Assembly: GCA_025356735.1 (NCBI GenBank)
Contig: JANXRT010000351.1
Span: forward strand, 1-8,113
Origin: Acetobacteraceae bacterium
Lineage (GTDB): Bacteria > Pseudomonadota > Alphaproteobacteria > Acetobacterales > Acetobacteraceae
DNA: 8,113 nucleotides
Direction of reading: 5' to 3'
Translations under genes and position numbers: made by a program
Shown here: positions 6,621 through 8,113 of the stretch, in pieces
How the letters are laid out: every line of letters begins with the position of its first letter
How positions within the stretch are numbered: position 1 is the stretch's first letter
Notes under the pieces: model-generated
Database searches by the model: none
The model's input: only the letters and a program-made list of their open reading frames with translations
Told to the model about the DNA's origin: nothing

Positions 6621-6634
6621 CCGCTGAGGAGCGG
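6621..6634. terminator. Weak hairpin between the converging korB and gpt genes
   Basis: CCGCT-GAGG-AGCGG forms a 5-bp G+C-rich stem with a 4-base loop in the 48-bp gap between the two stop codons. On the minus strand it is followed by GGTTT, and on the plus strand CATTTT comes only after about 13 more bases. Neither tail is a proper U-run, so if it terminates transcription it does so poorly or with Rho. Confidence 0.25.
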
Positions 6635-6647
6635 CCCCGTAGCCGCA

Positions 6648-7127
6648 TCATTTTAGGACTTCGCGTTTGGCCAAGGGCGCCACGAACTGTGCTTCGGTGT
6701 CCCTCGGGAACAGAATCCAGGTGTCCTGCGACACCTCGGTGATGAACGTGTCGACCATCGGCCGGCCGGCCGGCTTGGCGTATACCGCCGCGAAATGCGC
6801 CCTCGGCAGCAGGGTGCGTATCACCCTCGCCGTGGCGCCGGTATCGACCAGGTCATCGACGATCAGGAAACCGGTGCCGTCGCCGGCCGCGGCCGGTGGC
6901 TTGGTCACCACGGGCTCGCCCTTGATTTCCTCGTCATAGGTGACGATTGAGACGCTTTCGATCAACCGGCAATCAAGCTCGCGCGCGATGATCGCGGCCG
7001 GGATCAGCCCGCCGCGGGTGATCGCGACGATGCCGGTGAACGGGCCGAGGTCCATCAGTCGCCACGCCAGGGCGCGGGCATCGCGGTGCAGCTGGTCCCA
7101 GCTCACCGTGTAGTAGTGCACCGCCAT
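6648..7127 (-). CDS. gpt: Xanthine-guanine phosphoribosyltransferase
   Basis: This 159-residue purine-salvage enzyme joins xanthine or guanine (and more weakly hypoxanthine) with PRPP to give XMP, GMP or IMP. It aligns along its length with the 152-residue E. coli Gpt. Shared features are VSWDQLHRDARALAWRL at the N-terminus, RGGLIPAAIIAREL (38-51), the PRPP-binding loop FLIVDDLVDTGATA (87-100), AKPAGRPMVD (117-126) and QDTWI (134-138), whose Trp and Ile contact the purine in E. coli Gpt. All expected catalytic elements are present, so it should be active. In E. coli the enzyme is associated with the inner membrane. Its ATG at 7127 shares one base with the stop of the csaA-like gene, with GGAAAG about 10 bases upstream, so the two are co-transcribed and probably translationally coupled. 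Confidence 0.93.
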   Translation of the reverse strand: MAVHYYTVSWDQLHRDARALAWRLMDLGPFTGIVAITRGGLIPAAIIARELDCRLIESVSIVTYDEEIKGEPVVTKPPAAAGDGTGFLIVDDLVDTGATARVIRTLLPRAHFAAVYAKPAGRPMVDTFITEVSQDTWILFPRDTEAQFVAPLAKREVLK

Positions 7128-7468
7128 CAGAACAGCTTTCCGCCATCGGGCACCGGCTGGTCCGGCCGTAGCAGCACCACCGCGCCGTCGGCGTCCGGCA
7201 TGCCGAGCGTCAGCACCTCGCTGATGAATTTCCCGATCTGGCGCGGCGCGAAATTGACCACAGCGCAGACCTGCCGACCGATCAGCTGCTCGGGCGTGTA
7301 GTGCACCGTCAGTTGCGCGGAGGATTGCCGCAGGCCGATGGTCGGGCCGAAATCGATGCGCAGCTTGATCGCCGGTTTGCGTGCCTCAGGATACGGCTCG
7401 GCGGCGACCACCGTGCCGACGCGGATGTCGACCCGCTCGAAATCGGCATAGGGAATGGGTTCAACCAC
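7127..7468 (-). CDS. csaA: CsaA-like tRNA-binding-domain protein
   Basis: The protein is 113 residues from GTG 7468. This start is chosen because AGGAG (7481-7477) lies 8 bases upstream and the length then matches the 110-residue B. subtilis CsaA. An upstream in-frame GTG at 7504 would add 12 unlike residues. It is a single EMAP-II/tRNA-binding OB-fold domain: FERVDIRVGTVVAAE (10-24), PEARKPAIKLRIDFG (27-41), LRQSSAQ (46-52), VVNFAPRQIGKF (70-81), SEVLTLGM (83-90) and the ending VLLRPDQPVPDGGKL. B. subtilis CsaA is a dimer with export-related chaperone activity, and the fold is related to tRNA-binding modules of aminoacyl-tRNA synthetases. Which role applies here is not shown by the sequence. 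It is the first gene of a two-gene unit with gpt and is divergent from the gamma-glutamyltransferase-family gene. Confidence 0.9.
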   Translation of the reverse strand: MVEPIPYADFERVDIRVGTVVAAEPYPEARKPAIKLRIDFGPTIGLRQSSAQLTVHYTPEQLIGRQVCAVVNFAPRQIGKFISEVLTLGMPDADGAVVLLRPDQPVPDGGKLF

Positions 7469-7492
7469 GCGAATCGCTCCTGCTGACGGGCG

Positions 7493-7520
7493 ATGATGGC
7501 ACACTGCCTCGCATTGCCAA
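7493..7520 (-). promoter_or_regulatory. Candidate promoter of the csaA-gpt unit
   Basis: On the minus strand TTGGCA (7520-7515) and CATCAT (7498-7493) are 16 bp apart, and each matches the sigma-70 consensus at four of six positions. Transcription would begin near 7486, just ahead of the AGGAG and the GTG at 7468. This start would exclude the upstream GTG at 7504. The prediction is by eye only. I saw no equally good promoter for the divergent gene in the same 100-bp gap. Confidence 0.3.
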
Positions 7521-7568
7521 GCGCCTGCGGGCGATGCAAACAGCAGGCAGGTTTTGCCGGAGGGTACC

Positions 7569-8113
7569 TTGCGCGATTTTCATCTGCCGGGCCGCAGCCC
7601 GGTCTACGGCGTCAACGGCATGGCGGCGACATCGATGCCGGCCGCCACGCTGACCGCGCTCGACGTGCTGCGCGCCGGCGGTAACGCGATCGACGCCGCG
7701 GTCGCGGCGGCGGCGGTGCTCGGCGTGATCGAACCGCAATCGACCGGGATCGGCGGCGATTGCTTCTGCCTGTACGCGCCCGCGGGGACCGGCCGGGTGG
7801 TGGCGCTGAACGGCTCCGGCCGGGCAGGTGCGGCCTACTCGATCGACTGGTTCGAGCACCAGGGCATTCCCGCGATAGAGAATACCAGCCCGCACGCGGT
7901 CACCATCCCGGGCGCGGTCAACGCCTGGGAAACGCTGCTGGCGGCGCACGGCACCAAGGGACTCGGCGAGCTGCTGCAGCCCGCGATCCGGTTCGCCGAG
8001 GATGGCTGGCCGGTCGGCAGCAAGGTCGCCTGGGACTGGGCTCGCCAAGTGCCAAAACTGCGCAATAACGGCGCCGACGCCTTCCTGCCAAACGGCACGG
8101 CGCCGCAGCCGGG
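7569..8113 (+). CDS. Gamma-glutamyltransferase family protein, N-terminal part
   Basis: The first 181 codons of a Ggt-family gene are present, open to the right edge. The start is TTG 7569, supported by GGAGG (7559-7563) five bases upstream and by the family-typical opening RDFHLPGRSPVY. Conserved blocks are GMAATSMPAATLTALDVLRAG (near 17-37), GGNAIDAAVAAAAVLGV (37-53), the substrate-loop region TGIGGDCFC (59-67), NGSGRAG (81-87, containing the expected conserved Arg) and VTIPGAVNAW (111-120). Members cleave gamma-glutamyl bonds such as that of glutathione after self-cleavage into two chains. The nucleophile threonine would lie beyond this window, so activity cannot be judged. There is no signal peptide, so unlike periplasmic E. 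coli Ggt it probably stays in the cytoplasm, resembling the YwrD-like branch. Confidence 0.85.
   Translation, partial: MRDFHLPGRSPVYGVNGMAATSMPAATLTALDVLRAGGNAIDAAVAAAAVLGVIEPQSTGIGGDCFCLYAPAGTGRVVALNGSGRAGAAYSIDWFEHQGIPAIENTSPHAVTIPGAVNAWETLLAAHGTKGLGELLQPAIRFAEDGWPVGSKVAWDWARQVPKLRNNGADAFLPNGTAPQP

Noticed and set aside
7469..7504. 12-residue N-terminal extension of the CsaA-like protein
   Set aside because: The GTG at 7468 has an ideal AGGAG and gives the family length; the extension does not resemble CsaA.
7461..8048. 195-residue open frame on the minus strand, opposite the ggt-like gene
   Set aside because: It is antisense to conserved Ggt motifs and overlaps the csaA promoter and start region.

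Overview
The window looks like a chromosomal segment from a high-G+C alphaproteobacterium. A Rhizobiales member (Bradyrhizobium/Rhodopseudomonas/Rhodoplanes-like) is my best guess, from codon use and protein style only. There is no rRNA or marker gene to confirm it. Eight protein genes can be supported. Two of them run off the ends of the window. I found no tRNA, rRNA, CRISPR array, phage gene or intact mobile element.

Left part (1-942): the N-terminal third of a Wzx/PST-type polysaccharide flippase runs leftward out of the window. Its start codon overlaps the stop of a possible 26-residue leader ORF. Behind it lies about 310 bp without a convincing gene. That stretch is lower in G+C than the genes, is bracketed by a 12-bp direct repeat and holds an AT-rich double palindrome.

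Centre (943-6599): a leftward crotonase-fold gene, which lacks both canonical hydratase glutamates, is divergent from a tightly packed rightward operon of three overlapping genes (korC-korA-korB order). The operon encodes a complete 2-oxoacid oxidoreductase. KorB is the TPP/[4Fe-4S] beta subunit. KorA is a gamma-alpha fusion. KorC is a GltD/NfnB-type FAD protein with cysteine clusters at both ends. Electrons released by oxidative decarboxylation of a 2-oxoacid, probably 2-oxoglutarate, would pass from TPP and the KorB cluster through the KorC clusters to FAD and then NAD(P)+, without a free ferredoxin. The reverse flow is also possible. The layout matches what I recall of the three-subunit 2-oxoglutarate:NADP+ oxidoreductase of Azoarcus evansii.

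Right part (6648-8113): a leftward two-gene unit encodes a CsaA-like tRNA-binding-domain protein and a xanthine-guanine phosphoribosyltransferase, with a one-base stop/start overlap. It faces korB tail to tail. Divergent from csaA is the N-terminal part of a gamma-glutamyltransferase-family gene without a signal peptide, which runs off the right end.

Four genes (korC, korB, csaA, ggt-like) use TTG or GTG starts, each backed by a good Shine-Dalgarno sequence. The most interesting content is the self-contained NAD(P)-linked Kor complex with its divergent, catalytically atypical crotonase. I see no clear evidence of a wholly unknown system.
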